A DNA stretch of 25,200 bases from Candidatus Hamiltonella defensa 5AT (Acyrthosiphon pisum). GTDB lineage: Bacteria > Pseudomonadota > Gammaproteobacteria > Enterobacterales > Enterobacteriaceae. The notes beneath the pieces were generated by a model. The model made no database searches. It saw only the letters and a list, made by a program, of their open reading frames with translations, and was not told where the DNA came from. The position numbers and the translations under genes were made by a program. Numbering within the stretch: the first letter of the stretch is position 1; every line of letters starts with the position of its first letter. The DNA lies in NCBI RefSeq assembly GCF_000021705.1, contig NC_012752.1:1-25200 (forward strand), written 5' to 3'. Below, in pieces: positions 1-7,421 of this stretch.

Positions 1-840
1 GTGACTAGAAAAAGTTACGTTTTTAACGCCTCTCCCGTTTTTACCCCGCCTGCTAGCGAGAAGCAACGTCCGGCTTTCATCCGTTATGCGATGCAGTGTG
101 CATCTGATAAAGATGTCGCTCGCAGTGAACTGCTGTATATCTTGCAGGGGACTATCCCTACCCGCTCCCGTCGTCTTAACGAACACCGAGCACGTGCCCT
201 GAGGGCGATGGCGTTAGCCATGCTCTACCATTTTAATATTGCCTCTGGTTTAGTGATGGCGTCGGTGGAGCAACTGTCGGATGAATGTGGTTTGTCGACA
301 GTCTCAGACGCGGGCAATAAATCGATTACGCGCGCCTCCCGTTTACTCACCGATTTTCTAGAGCCCATGGGCTTTGTGCACTGTGAAAAGGTCTGGGATA
401 GAATTATGGAAAGCTATATTCCCAAACTCATTACGCTGACCCCGTTGTTCTTTTTGTTATTTGATGTGTCGTCAGAAAAATTAGAGAAAGCCCAACATCA
501 GCAAATGGGCTGGATTAACAAAGGTCTGATGGAAAAAGGAGAAGAGTCTATTACCTTAGTGGAAGCGCGTCGTCGAGCCAAAGAGCAGCACATTAAGCGC
601 GCGTTTGAATATCGAAAATCTCTTCATGCCATGAATAAAAAACGCAAACTCGCCCGACGTATGGCCAAGCTAGACGAACAGACGGCAAAACAGACCCTTC
701 TTCAAAAAATCATTCAGCGCTATTCCTTGGTTGAACTCAATGAGATGGGGCCTAAAGGGCTGAGAAATCAGGTCAACATGGAATATCACCATCTTCGAAA
801 GGTCGCCAGTACGCCCACGCCGGACATTCCTGTGCATTAA
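1..840 (+). CDS. repA: IncFII-type replication initiator RepA
   Basis: Plasmid replication initiator that should bind the origin just downstream and recruit host replication proteins. The protein is 279 residues, close to the roughly 285 of IncFII RepA1. Two family landmarks are visible: an SPVFTPP segment at residues 11-17, matching the NPVFTP segment near the N-terminus of R1 RepA, and a winged-helix-like stretch at 91-114 (LSDECGLST then KSITRASR) closely resembling the R1 counterpart. The C-terminal third is basic and helical (about 180-240). The GTG start is the first base of the window, so an upstream start cannot be excluded, but the early landmark argues the gene is essentially complete. 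The copy-number control region expected upstream (antisense RNA, leader peptide) lies outside the window. Family assignment is from remembered similarity. Confidence 0.88.
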   Translation: MTRKSYVFNASPVFTPPASEKQRPAFIRYAMQCASDKDVARSELLYILQGTIPTRSRRLNEHRARALRAMALAMLYHFNIASGLVMASVEQLSDECGLSTVSDAGNKSITRASRLLTDFLEPMGFVHCEKVWDRIMESYIPKLITLTPLFFLLFDVSSEKLEKAQHQQMGWINKGLMEKGEESITLVEARRRAKEQHIKRAFEYRKSLHAMNKKRKLARRMAKLDEQTAKQTLLQKIIQRYSLVELNEMGPKGLRNQVNMEYHHLRKVASTPTPDIPVH

Positions 841-1006
841 ACTGAGTTAATCTGTCCCTTCAAAAAAAATTATCTGCGCGTCTGCGTAGGCTTCCTGACG
901 CTTTAATCCGCCTATTGATTACCATTTCCCCACATTCGGTCAAAAAATCACCTTCAAGAATGACCTCTGGTCATTCAAATTGAACATCAATTCGTTTAAA
1001 AACACT

Positions 1007-1128
1007 TTTTCCACACTTAGATGCAAGTCGATTTTGATGATGGATGCATTCTAAGAGATAAATGCAAAATCACAGTGAATTTTTTTAAAAAGAAAAAAGA
1101 AATAAAACGTGGAGAAAATTGTGGATAA
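1007..1128. other. Candidate replication origin with DnaA boxes
   Basis: An AT-rich stretch about 170-290 nt downstream of repA holds a perfect DnaA box on the minus strand (TTATCCACA read leftward, 1120-1128) and a one-mismatch box on the plus strand (TTTTCCACA, 1007-1015). A run of A and T (about 1078-1110) between them could be the unwinding element. In IncFII plasmids the origin lies downstream of repA and contains a DnaA box, so the placement fits. This is a positional inference; no RepA-binding repeat was identified. Confidence 0.55.
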
Positions 1129-1250
1129 GTTGACCTATGTTTTCTTTTTGATTGAAAAGGTAAAAACCCGTCTGGCAGCGAGCGCAAGCGCGGTTCCGTG
1201 GGATATAAACATTCAGTAGTTCGCTTCGCTCACGTCTCGGCGGCTGACCT
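1063..1250 (+). repeat. Origin-region repeat, copy A
   Basis: This stretch starts with a 25-nt segment (from TGCAAAATCAC, 1063) that recurs with two mismatches at 5074. It continues through the DnaA box into a GC-rich part with CAGCG, GCAAGCGC and CGCTCAC words (about 1175-1250). The same words occur in the same order in copy B at 5098-5175. Copy A carries about 85 extra nt, including the DnaA box. Confidence 0.5.
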
Positions 1251-1285
1251 ACTGTGTTCCCTGTCACTACCGAGTGCCGCCTTCC

Positions 1286-1331
1286 AATGCCCTAAAGGGC
1301 ATTCAACCAAAAAAACAAACCCGAAAGGGTT
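1286..1331 (+). terminator. Two tight hairpins after the origin region
   Basis: The first hairpin (1286-1303) has a perfect 8-bp stem, AATGCCCT with AGGGCATT, and a two-base loop. The second (1318-1331) pairs AACCC with GGGTT around a GAAA tetraloop and is followed by TTTTCC. They could end repA-region transcription or be origin structures. Neither has a long U tract. Confidence 0.4.
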
Positions 1332-1457
1332 TTCCATTAAAAATTAAATTAATTATCAATGATTGATATGCCCTTTTTTCTGTCACCTTCCATAAACCCA
1401 TTGAAATAAAAAACCTCAGCCGTTATATTCAATACGTTGCCTATTACAAATGGCAAT

Positions 1458-1656
1458 CAGGTTTCGAAGCCTGAGTACGAAAGCGGACTACCGCTCAATG
1501 CGGTTTTTTTATGTCCGTCGTAAACCGAAGTTGCGTCTTCATTATGGTGGGGCGTAGCGGGGGAGCTGAAAAGCTCGCTGGTTTCTTTCGTACCAGTCTT
1601 CGAACCCTGTTACGTCTCGCCACCCGTTTCGAAGCGGCTTGGCGAGGTTTTTAAAC
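1458..1656 (+). ncRNA. Structured leader RNA, C4 antisense-like
   Basis: A long-range inverted repeat brackets this element: 1461-1482 (GTTTCGAAG then GAGTACGAAAG) is nearly complementary to about 1585-1607 (CTTTCGTAC then CTTCGAACCC). Inside it AGCGG (1482-1486) can pair with CCGCT (1491-1495), or CCGC can pair with GCGG (1500-1503) before seven Ts, forming a terminator. A second strong hairpin, CTCGCCA with TGGCGAG, ends the unit at about 1616-1647, followed by GTTTTT. The small ORF that follows resembles the Icd-like proteins found behind the C4 antisense RNAs of P1-type phages. The C4 name is inference from layout and the CTCGCC hairpin; the folding potential is visible directly. Confidence 0.45.
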
Positions 1657-1676
1657 CAACGAAAGAGGCCGAAACT

Positions 1677-1859
1677 ATGGCTACCATTCAACTCCGATTT
1701 AAATTGACTGATATCGACTGGATTATCACAAGAAACTCCAATACCCCTTCCAGCACAGTCTTATTGACCCTCAATGAACGAAGCCCCTTTTACCTGATGT
1801 TCAAGGAAGACAGCCTTCTTTGGGCCGGCCGTAGGCCTATAATGGAGGGGGTCTTATGA
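1677..1859 (+). CDS. Small Icd-like protein
   Basis: A 60-residue ORF starting with MATIQLRFKL, preceded by AGAGG at a workable distance and beginning about 20 nt after the leader terminator. Its end (SLLWAGRRPIMEGV) resembles the FAGRLPVQEV-type ending of the 'host cell division inhibitor Icd-like' proteins of enterobacterial prophages, which usually follow a C4-type RNA. The stop overlaps the next start by four bases (ATGA), so it is probably translationally coupled to the HTH gene and may act mainly as a coupling leader. The likeness is short and from memory. No function has been shown. Confidence 0.45.
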   Translation: MATIQLRFKLTDIDWIITRNSNTPSSTVLLTLNERSPFYLMFKEDSLLWAGRRPIMEGVL

Positions 1860-2131
1860 GAACTTTTGACTTGAAGCAAATCAAAAAATTCCAAAAGGTC
1901 TTTCCAGAGCTGAACACGACAGAGCAGCTTGAAACGGCCATGCTTTTTTCTTTGGGATTAACTAAAAAAGAGATTGCTGCCATGCGGGATGTCAGCTACA
2001 GGACGGTAGAAGTGATGTTAGATAACATTAAAAAACGATGTCAGGCTCACTCTTTAAACACGATTATGACTCTATTTCAGGTGCGTTTGGTATTCTTTGC
2101 ACTGTCTGGATGTACTGTAGAAGATCAATAA
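1856..2131 (+). CDS. LuxR-type helix-turn-helix regulator, small
   Basis: A 91-residue protein consisting almost only of a LuxR/GerE-like HTH. TEQLETAMLFSLGLTKKEIA is followed by YRTVEVMLDNIKKRC, matching the usual 'E..vl.l...G.s.keIA..l..s..TV...l.ni..K' pattern at about residues 21-62. No sensor domain is present, so it may be constitutively active or a DNA-binding partner. A GGAGG about 8 nt upstream and the ATGA overlap with the preceding ORF support the start. It ends before a strong terminator. With the PAS-LuxR gene 180 nt downstream it forms a regulatory pair; targets cannot be told from the sequence. Confidence 0.7.
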   Translation: MRTFDLKQIKKFQKVFPELNTTEQLETAMLFSLGLTKKEIAAMRDVSYRTVEVMLDNIKKRCQAHSLNTIMTLFQVRLVFFALSGCTVEDQ

Positions 2132-2152
2132 TCTCTCATTCACTCATTCGAA

Positions 2153-2195
2153 GTCATAAAAACTCAGTTTTACCTGTTTTACTGGGTTTTTGTGA
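2153..2195. terminator. Rho-independent terminator
   Basis: A perfect 11-bp stem pairs AAAAACTCAGT (2158-2168) with ACTGGGTTTTT (2181-2191), allowing one G-T pair. An outer GTCA/TGAC extension reaches 2153-2195. The A and T tracts make it usable from either strand. It sits just after the small LuxR-type gene. Confidence 0.75.
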
Positions 2196-2319
2196 CTATT
2201 TCCTGCCATAAAAAAACAACTGACCACTCGGGATTTTCCCGTATGTATTTCCCTCGCGTTATTCTCAATACTTCTTACTCTAATAAGCCGCTCTTTTCAA
2301 AAAAAAGAGGATGAGTACG

Positions 2320-2982
2320 ATGAATTTCAATCCAAAAGACATTTTGAACAATCATCTTCATCCCTGCCACATCCGTGACAAAGCCTCTCGTTATGTTTAT
2401 ATGAATCTCGCCATGCGTGAATTATTCAATGTACCCACAGGGGTCCCTATTGAAGGGAAACGGTTATCTGAAATCAAACCGGACATATCGGAATTTTTTG
2501 AAAGTCTCCATCAGCAAGAGGAGAGGGTCATACAAAAAGAAACTTCCGTCTCTTTACTGATAACGGCGCATTTTGGAAAAGAAAACCGTCTTCAACCCAC
2601 CATTGTTGACATTCATCCCTTCTTTGATGAAACAGGTCAGCTTGTGGGGACCCTCGCAGAAGCCAGACAATGTCAATTCTTTTCAGCTTTAGACTATCTC
2701 CAGGGCAAATCACCCAAAACATTAACCACTTCACTCCCTAATACGATTTTTACTCAAAATGAACTCCAGATAATTTTTTATGCTTATAATGCTTTAAGTA
2801 GCAAAGAAGTGGCCAAATCTTTACATCTTTCTCGTAGAGCTGCGGACAATAAATTGGAGGGAATTGATGAAAAAATGGGGATTCATCACCAGAAAGGATT
2901 CAGAAAATATATTCAAGATAGCGGACTGAATAAGTTTATTCCCCAACATCTATTGGCATCGAGTATTCAGGTCATTGATTGA
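2320..2982 (+). CDS. PAS-LuxR type transcriptional regulator
   Basis: The N-terminal half (about residues 1-125) has the feel of a PAS fold: HIRDKASRYVYMN, then GKRLSEIKP, then DIHPFFDETGQLVGTLAEAR. The C-terminal part holds a LuxR-like HTH (FTQNELQIIFYAYNALSSKE, then SLHLSRRAADNKLEGIDEKM). An ATG at 2311 directly abuts the AAAGAGG ribosome site, too close to be used. The ATG at 2320, nine bases from GAGG, is the better start and gives 220 residues. The ligand of the PAS part is unknown. It probably senses a small molecule or redox state and binds DNA; its own promoter region would be the A+T-rich 2192-2300 gap. Confidence 0.7.
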   Translation: MNFNPKDILNNHLHPCHIRDKASRYVYMNLAMRELFNVPTGVPIEGKRLSEIKPDISEFFESLHQQEERVIQKETSVSLLITAHFGKENRLQPTIVDIHPFFDETGQLVGTLAEARQCQFFSALDYLQGKSPKTLTTSLPNTIFTQNELQIIFYAYNALSSKEVAKSLHLSRRAADNKLEGIDEKMGIHHQKGFRKYIQDSGLNKFIPQHLLASSIQVID

Positions 2983-3002
2983 ATCAAGCATTCATTCTAT
3001 CA

Positions 3003-3065
3003 TGTTAAAAAAAGGGCCTGTATGCATGACGTCGCAGATTTCACACCATGATCATTTTTTTAACA
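3003..3065. repeat. Inverted repeat with 41-nt centre
   Basis: TGTTAAAAAAA (3003-3013) and TTTTTTTAACA (3055-3065) are exact 11-bp inverted arms. The pair could be a bidirectional terminator between the converging PAS-LuxR and mutL genes, or the ends of a very short inserted element. The minus strand between mutL and this repeat also reads open for about 50 codons (roughly 3065-3229) without a recognisable product. A second inverted repeat, CATCATAG/CTATGATG, lies at 3162-3200. Confidence 0.5.
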
Positions 3066-3238
3066 TACCGACCTGAATGAGGTCAATCCTTGTTGTAGAA
3101 GGAGCGGTTGCTCGATATTTCTGTGAATATCTCCGAGTAAAGAAGCCACTTTACGCCGAAACATCATAGCGTTTTTACCCGTGGTCGTTGGCTCTATGAT
3201 GAAAATAGCCGAGTGGAAAATACTTTTATGATTTATTT

Positions 3239-5011
3239 TTAATGAGTTAGCCTAGCTAATGCGGGCTGAATATCTATCCATTGTAATAGTTTTTCAGAGG
3301 GCGCCTTAATGAATTCAGGACAACAACGCTCAAAATCCGTTAGTAATTGTACCGCCTGAGAGACAGTCCATTCATGAGGCAAAGACTGAAGTTGAGAAGC
3401 CACCCAATCAGCAAAATTTTCCAGCAACAGGGTGTCATGCGCTGACAAATAGAGCAATAACTTGGGAATGAGCTTTTGCATATTGTGAGCCCGTAATGCT
3501 AAAGAAATCCCCCTGAGCACGGTCGTATCTTTTTCTATGACTAACTCAATACCGATTAAAGTGAGTAAATGTTGATGCCGTTCACAAGCCATCATTTCCG
3601 CTTTTTCTAATGTAAATTTGACAGGAATAAGCAGAGGCTGTATTAGCGATTTTTCCGATGGGGGCGTCAACCCGACTTTTTTGAGCAAGCGATCTGCTTC
3701 AGGTAATGATAATAAAGCAATGTTGTTGCCATATTCTATCAGGGCATAGCAAGACGAAACAATACTGAGGACTCGCCAAAAATAATGCTCATTGACTTCT
3801 CCTAAAATATCTTTTTTTAAAGATGTCTCCTTGTGCTCTGTTCGACTGGTGTCATGAAAAGACAAAGAAGCTTCATCAGTTTGTTTTGTGATAATATCAG
3901 GTTCAACATAGGTGTTTCTCCCTGCAGAGGCCCGATTTTCTTTACATATTTTGGGGCTTTCTTTAACAACCGAGTCATTTTGCTCTATATCAGCAGAAGA
4001 GTCAGAAGAGGAACAGGCTGAATGACTTAAAGCGTTTGTAATGGCGTGATAAATAAAATCATGCACTAACCTCGTCTGATGAAAACGGACTTCTTGTTTG
4101 GTGGGATGCACATTCACATCGATTTGACGCGGATCGATATCTAAATAAAGAACGTAGCTCGGGTTTTTAGGCCCTGTTGAAATGGCTTCATAGGCTTGGC
4201 GAACGGCATGATTGACCACGCGATCACGAATAATCCGACGGTTAATAAAAAAATACTGGATCTCGTTCATTTTAGGCCCATTCGCCTCTGCTATCCAACC
4301 CTTTAGACTTAAGCCAGAGTGATCGAAAGACAGTGCGAGCGCCTGTTTTAAAAATGGGGCGCCACATAATCGAAGAAGACGCCGTTCCCTTTGTGAACCC
4401 GACTGGACCCTGACGTATTGACGTAATAATTTCCCGTTATGCGACAGCGAAATGGACACATCAAACCGAGAGAGGGCAAGACGCCTGACCACCTCATCAA
4501 TATATTGCCATTCTGTTTTCTCTGTTCGCAGAAATTTTCTTCGAGCGGGCGTATTATAAAATAAATTTAACACCTCAATCGTACTGCCCACAGGATGTGA
4601 GGCCGGCTTTATCGTGACATTCATGTCACGCCCCTCTGTGTAGGCTTGCCAAGCGTCTTCTTGTTCAGCTGGGCGGGAAGTTAACTGTAATCGGGAAACA
4701 GAGCTGATGCTGGCCAGCGCTTCTCCACGAAATCCCATACTGAGAATGCTCTGTAAATCTTCCAGAGAAGCAATTTTATCGGTGGCATGACGTGCCAGTG
4801 CCAAGGGTAAATCTTCTTTACTGATCCCACAGCCGTTATCACAGATCTGGATCTGCTCGATTCCTCCCCGATGAATGTCAATCTCCATTTTTGTGGCCCC
4901 GGCATCCAGACTGTTTTCAACCAATTCTTTGACGACAGAAGCAGGCCTCTCTACTACTTCCCCTGCGGCAATTTGATTCGCCAATTCAGTCGGTAAAATT
5001 TTAATAGGCAT
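3239..5011 (-). CDS. mutL: DNA mismatch repair protein MutL
   Basis: MutL couples MutS mismatch recognition to MutH and UvrD. The 590-residue protein (E. coli 615) shows the GHKL ATPase motifs: ELVENSLDAG with E29 and N33, DNGCGI with D58, and GFRGEALASISS at about 93-104. VNVHPTKQEVRFHQ ends the N-terminal domain near 310. A poorly conserved linker follows (about 325-405), then the C-terminal dimerisation domain. QPLLIP (458-463) matches the beta-clamp-binding motif of E. coli MutL. The endonuclease motif of non-enteric MutLs is absent, as expected. The frame stays open upstream to a GTG at 5071, but the family N-terminus MPIxxLPxxLANQIAAGEV fixes the start at 5011. All key residues look intact. 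Finding it beside plasmid genes rather than miaA/amiB is odd. Confidence 0.95.
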   Translation of the reverse strand: MPIKILPTELANQIAAGEVVERPASVVKELVENSLDAGATKMEIDIHRGGIEQIQICDNGCGISKEDLPLALARHATDKIASLEDLQSILSMGFRGEALASISSVSRLQLTSRPAEQEDAWQAYTEGRDMNVTIKPASHPVGSTIEVLNLFYNTPARRKFLRTEKTEWQYIDEVVRRLALSRFDVSISLSHNGKLLRQYVRVQSGSQRERRLLRLCGAPFLKQALALSFDHSGLSLKGWIAEANGPKMNEIQYFFINRRIIRDRVVNHAVRQAYEAISTGPKNPSYVLYLDIDPRQIDVNVHPTKQEVRFHQTRLVHDFIYHAITNALSHSACSSSDSSADIEQNDSVVKESPKICKENRASAGRNTYVEPDIITKQTDEASLSFHDTSRTEHKETSLKKDILGEVNEHYFWRVLSIVSSCYALIEYGNNIALLSLPEADRLLKKVGLTPPSEKSLIQPLLIPVKFTLEKAEMMACERHQHLLTLIGIELVIEKDTTVLRGISLALRAHNMQKLIPKLLLYLSAHDTLLLENFADWVASQLQSLPHEWTVSQAVQLLTDFERCCPEFIKAPSEKLLQWIDIQPALARLTH

Positions 5012-5073
5012 AGACAATTCTCTGTTTGGCACTGTCAGCGTTGAAAGAGGTTTAAATGGTGACAGAGGCACTT

Positions 5074-5175
5074 TGCAAAATCACGGTGAATGTTTTTAGC
5101 AGCGGAGGCAAGCGCTGTCCTGAAGTGTATGAAAGTTCGGTCGCTCGGTTACGCTCACATCTGGGCGCGCCTCTA
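5074..5175 (+). repeat. Origin-region repeat, copy B (degenerate)
   Basis: TGCAAAATCACGGTGAATG (5074 onward) repeats the 1063 segment with two mismatches. It passes directly into a GC-rich part with CAGCG, GCAAGCGC, CGCTC and GCTCAC words that parallel 1175-1250, skipping the stretch that holds the DnaA box. It fills the gap between mutL and the RoxA-like gene. It is diverged and probably not a working origin. Confidence 0.5.
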
Positions 5176-5252
5176 TTAATCTTGCATTCTTAAATAGAAA
5201 AATTCCTTTGAAAGAAGGCCATTCATCCATGGCATCATTACTTTTTTTATGG

Positions 5253-6356
5253 TTAAAAATACCAATACCCTTTATTGATAATCAAGGTTAACTCTGCCAA
5301 AAAATCGGCCTCGTTGATGAATTTTATGAGCATGGGGCCCTCAATCGTTCTGTGTCGTGCCAGCACATTCCATGCGTCGGCATGATCTGAGTCAAGCGAT
5401 TCGCCGTTGACAAAATAGCGGTTGCCGATGTGTAACATACGTAGCCCCATTAAACGGTTCAATCGACTGCCCTTTTGCAATAGGGTTTGAACCTGTGAAA
5501 CGGAGTACACCTTAGCCGCAGGTGCCTTCGGTAACTCATAGGAGGTTTGAGACATCTCTTGAGCAAACCAGTTTTCCAGATGTTCTCTTTTTTTGAGTAA
5601 AAATTGGCTCATCATCTCTTGGAGGGCGGTGATGTCTTGAGGCAGAATTTCGGTGGGGTCGTCACGCAGGAGTAAGTCGGGCGAGGGGGCATACTCAATG
5701 CCTCGATGGTTTTCATCTGAAAGCGACTCAGTCCAGTTCCTTATCATGCGAAGACTGTTGTCTGTCCAGAAATTCAGGCAGTAACTCATGGCGGCTTCGG
5801 TCGAAGTCGCTTCATGGGGAAAGACCTTTGGGATGTACAACATATCCCCGGCGCTCAGCTCTTCATCCACCATCGCTTCAGAAAAGTCGTTCTGACCATA
5901 ATCAAAAGCCGGCGATGCCCCTCGATCCCCGACACGCCATCGGCTGCTTCCCATCCCTTGTATCACCAACACGTCAGACGGTCTAGTCTGAGGGCCAATC
6001 CCACCGCCGGGTACTGAAAAAAATGTCGTCAATTCTTCTGTGTACCAATCGGGAAAAATACGAAACAGAGACAGAAATTCTTCAGCAGCTCTGTGACAAT
6101 GGTGGAGTGCTTCCACCCGTAGTGACCAGTTCCTTTGGCCTAATGACCCATACCCATTAAAAGCTTGATACCCTAATTGACATTTTCCGTGACTTCTTTG
6201 AATGAGTTGGCATTCGAGCGCTTTTTTTATCACCAGTGTTTCCAGCTCTTCAGGCGAAATCGGGTTCACAAAATCAGAAATCGATTGTTTTAACAAAACA
6301 GGCCGCTTTTGCCAGTGGTGGTGTAAAAAATCTTCCCAGTTGATGATGAGATGCAT
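5253..6356 (-). CDS. RoxA/YcfD-like cupin protein lacking two iron ligands
   Basis: A 367-residue homologue of RoxA (YcfD), the Fe(II)/2-oxoglutarate oxygenase that hydroxylates an arginine of ribosomal protein L16. Matching landmarks run through the whole length: NWEDFL..HWQKRPVLLK at the start, FSVPGGGIGP, the RWRVGDR strand, DEELSAGDMLYIPKVFPHE, and a C-terminal NKGYWYF close to the E. coli NSGYWFF ending. In E. coli the iron ligands are H125, D127 and H187, in GPHLD. Here the segment reads GPQTR (residues 121-125), so the HxD pair has become Q and R, while the third ligand H181 (FPHE) remains. The frame is otherwise intact, so this looks like a catalytically dead or repurposed paralogue rather than a decayed gene. 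GGGAG lies about 10 nt before the ATG. Confidence 0.85.
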   Translation of the reverse strand: MHLIINWEDFLHHHWQKRPVLLKQSISDFVNPISPEELETLVIKKALECQLIQRSHGKCQLGYQAFNGYGSLGQRNWSLRVEALHHCHRAAEEFLSLFRIFPDWYTEELTTFFSVPGGGIGPQTRPSDVLVIQGMGSSRWRVGDRGASPAFDYGQNDFSEAMVDEELSAGDMLYIPKVFPHEATSTEAAMSYCLNFWTDNSLRMIRNWTESLSDENHRGIEYAPSPDLLLRDDPTEILPQDITALQEMMSQFLLKKREHLENWFAQEMSQTSYELPKAPAAKVYSVSQVQTLLQKGSRLNRLMGLRMLHIGNRYFVNGESLDSDHADAWNVLARHRTIEGPMLIKFINEADFLAELTLIINKGYWYF

Positions 6357-6459
6357 GTACTACAATCTCCCTGTCGATTATAAAAATCAATAAAATACCT
6401 CTACCTTCAAAGGTTTTTCAACGGCATCGTATTTCATTTAAAATAATGATACCAAAGAA

Positions 6460-6478
6460 GAAAATGATTTTCATTTAT
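6460..6478. promoter_or_regulatory. Possible Fur-like operator
   Basis: GAAAATGATTTTCATTTAT matches the 19-bp Fur box consensus at about 13 positions and contains the inverted AATGAT/TTCATT core. AATAATGATAC, a further weak half, lies 20 nt to the left. It sits about 100 nt upstream of the RoxA-like gene. Such AT-rich matches arise easily by chance. Confidence 0.25.
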
Positions 6479-6530
6479 TATTTATTAACGTCTTACTTAG
6501 CGTTACGGGAAATGAAAAAGTCTGTATTAA

Positions 6531-6545
6531 CATCATCGGATGATG
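6531..6545. other. Palindrome in the 6357-6731 gene-free stretch
   Basis: CATCATC-G-GATGATG is a perfect 7-1-7 palindrome, possibly an operator. Apart from this, the Fur-like site and the putative res region, nothing was seen in the 375-nt gap between the RoxA-like gene and the resolvase. Confidence 0.3.
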
Positions 6546-6624
6546 TCGCTATGTACCTATCGATTATTGATTCTATCAACCCTATCATTCTAAAATAGTC
6601 AAACTGAACTATACCCTATCCTGA

Positions 6625-6715
6625 TGTCAGGCTCTCATCACAAAACTGTCAGAATAGAATCAAATTCTCTATTTATTGACACAAAGAAACAAAGGTTATA
6701 GAGTTATCTCTGACA
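6625..6715. promoter_or_regulatory. Putative res site of the Tn3-type resolvase
   Basis: Four half-site words lie just upstream of the resolvase: TGTCA at 6625 and 6647, TGACA at 6677 and 6711. The middle pair is inverted and spans 35 bp. Tn3-family res regions sit immediately upstream of tnpR and are built from such paired 12-bp ends. Subsite assignment is inference. Confidence 0.4.
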
Positions 6716-6731
6716 CTTTTGGGGATAATTA

Positions 6732-7292
6732 ATGACGGGACAACGTATTGGCTATATTCGGGTCAGTACTTTTGACCAAAATTCAGAGCGGCAGCTCGAA
6801 GGCATCACAGTCGATCGCATTTTTACCGACAAAGCCTCGGGCAAGGATATCAAACGACCGGAACTGGAGGCATTGCTGAGTTTCGTCCGTAGTGGCGATA
6901 CCGTGTTGGTGCATAGCATGGATCGTCTGGCCCGTAATCTTGATGATTTACACCGCCTCGTTCAACTGTTGACGCAACGCGGCGTCCGCATTGAGTTCTG
7001 CAAGGAACATCTGAGCTTTACCGGCGAAGACTCACCCATGGCCAATCTGATGTTATCTGTCATGGGCGCATTTGCTGAATTTGAGCGCTCCCTGATCAAA
7101 GAACGCCAGCGCGAAGGCATCGCATTAGCCAAACAGCGGGGCGCTTATCGTGGCCGCAAAAAATCACTCTCGGAGAGTGAAATGACCGAACTATATCGCC
7201 GCGTTGTTGCCGGCGACAAAAAAGCCCAGGTAGCACGCGACTTGGGTATCAGTCGGGAAACATTATATCAATATTTGAAGAGAGGAGAGTAG
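6732..7292 (+). CDS. tnpR: Tn3-family serine resolvase TnpR
   Basis: A 186-residue serine recombinase of the resolvase/invertase family, which resolves cointegrates or plasmid multimers at a res site. The catalytic serine is S12 in IGYIRVSTFDQN. The active-site arginine region HSMDRLARN is at about 59-67 and the E-helix PMANLMLSVMGAFAEFER follows. A C-terminal HTH (KKAQVARDLGISRETLYQYL) binds DNA. Length and sequence resemble the resolvases of Tn5393-like transposons. No matching transposase or terminal repeats were found, so it is probably a stranded resolvase kept for plasmid multimer resolution. Its codon use and higher GC differ from the AT-rich DNA on both sides, consistent with recent arrival. 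Confidence 0.92.
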   Translation: MTGQRIGYIRVSTFDQNSERQLEGITVDRIFTDKASGKDIKRPELEALLSFVRSGDTVLVHSMDRLARNLDDLHRLVQLLTQRGVRIEFCKEHLSFTGEDSPMANLMLSVMGAFAEFERSLIKERQREGIALAKQRGAYRGRKKSLSESEMTELYRRVVAGDKKAQVARDLGISRETLYQYLKRGE

Positions 7293-7349
7293 ACCATGAC
7301 GGTTTTTAAAGCAGTTGAGTCTATACATTAATTATTTAATGAGTATATT

Positions 7350-7421
7350 ATGAATTTATCTAAATTTTTGATTTTGATTTTATTTCTTTTTTATTTTCGA
7401 AATATCAGCATCAACTCTTAA
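7350..7421 (+). CDS. Possible 23-residue hydrophobic peptide
   Basis: A short frame, MNLSKFLILILFLFYFRN, with one hydrophobic stretch, in the 364-nt gap between tnpR and vapB. It has the size and polarity of a small membrane toxin, but no clear ribosome site or antisense RNA was seen. AT-rich DNA makes such frames by chance. The rest of the gap shows only the vapBC promoter. Confidence 0.15.
   Translation: MNLSKFLILILFLFYFRNISINS

Noticed and set aside
1441..1660. A tRNA suggested by TTCGAAxCC words
   Set aside because: No acceptor or anticodon arms can be formed. The words belong to the long-range stem of the leader RNA.
5012..5071. GTG start 20 codons upstream for mutL
   Set aside because: The conserved MutL N-terminus begins at 5011, and the upstream residues match nothing in the family.
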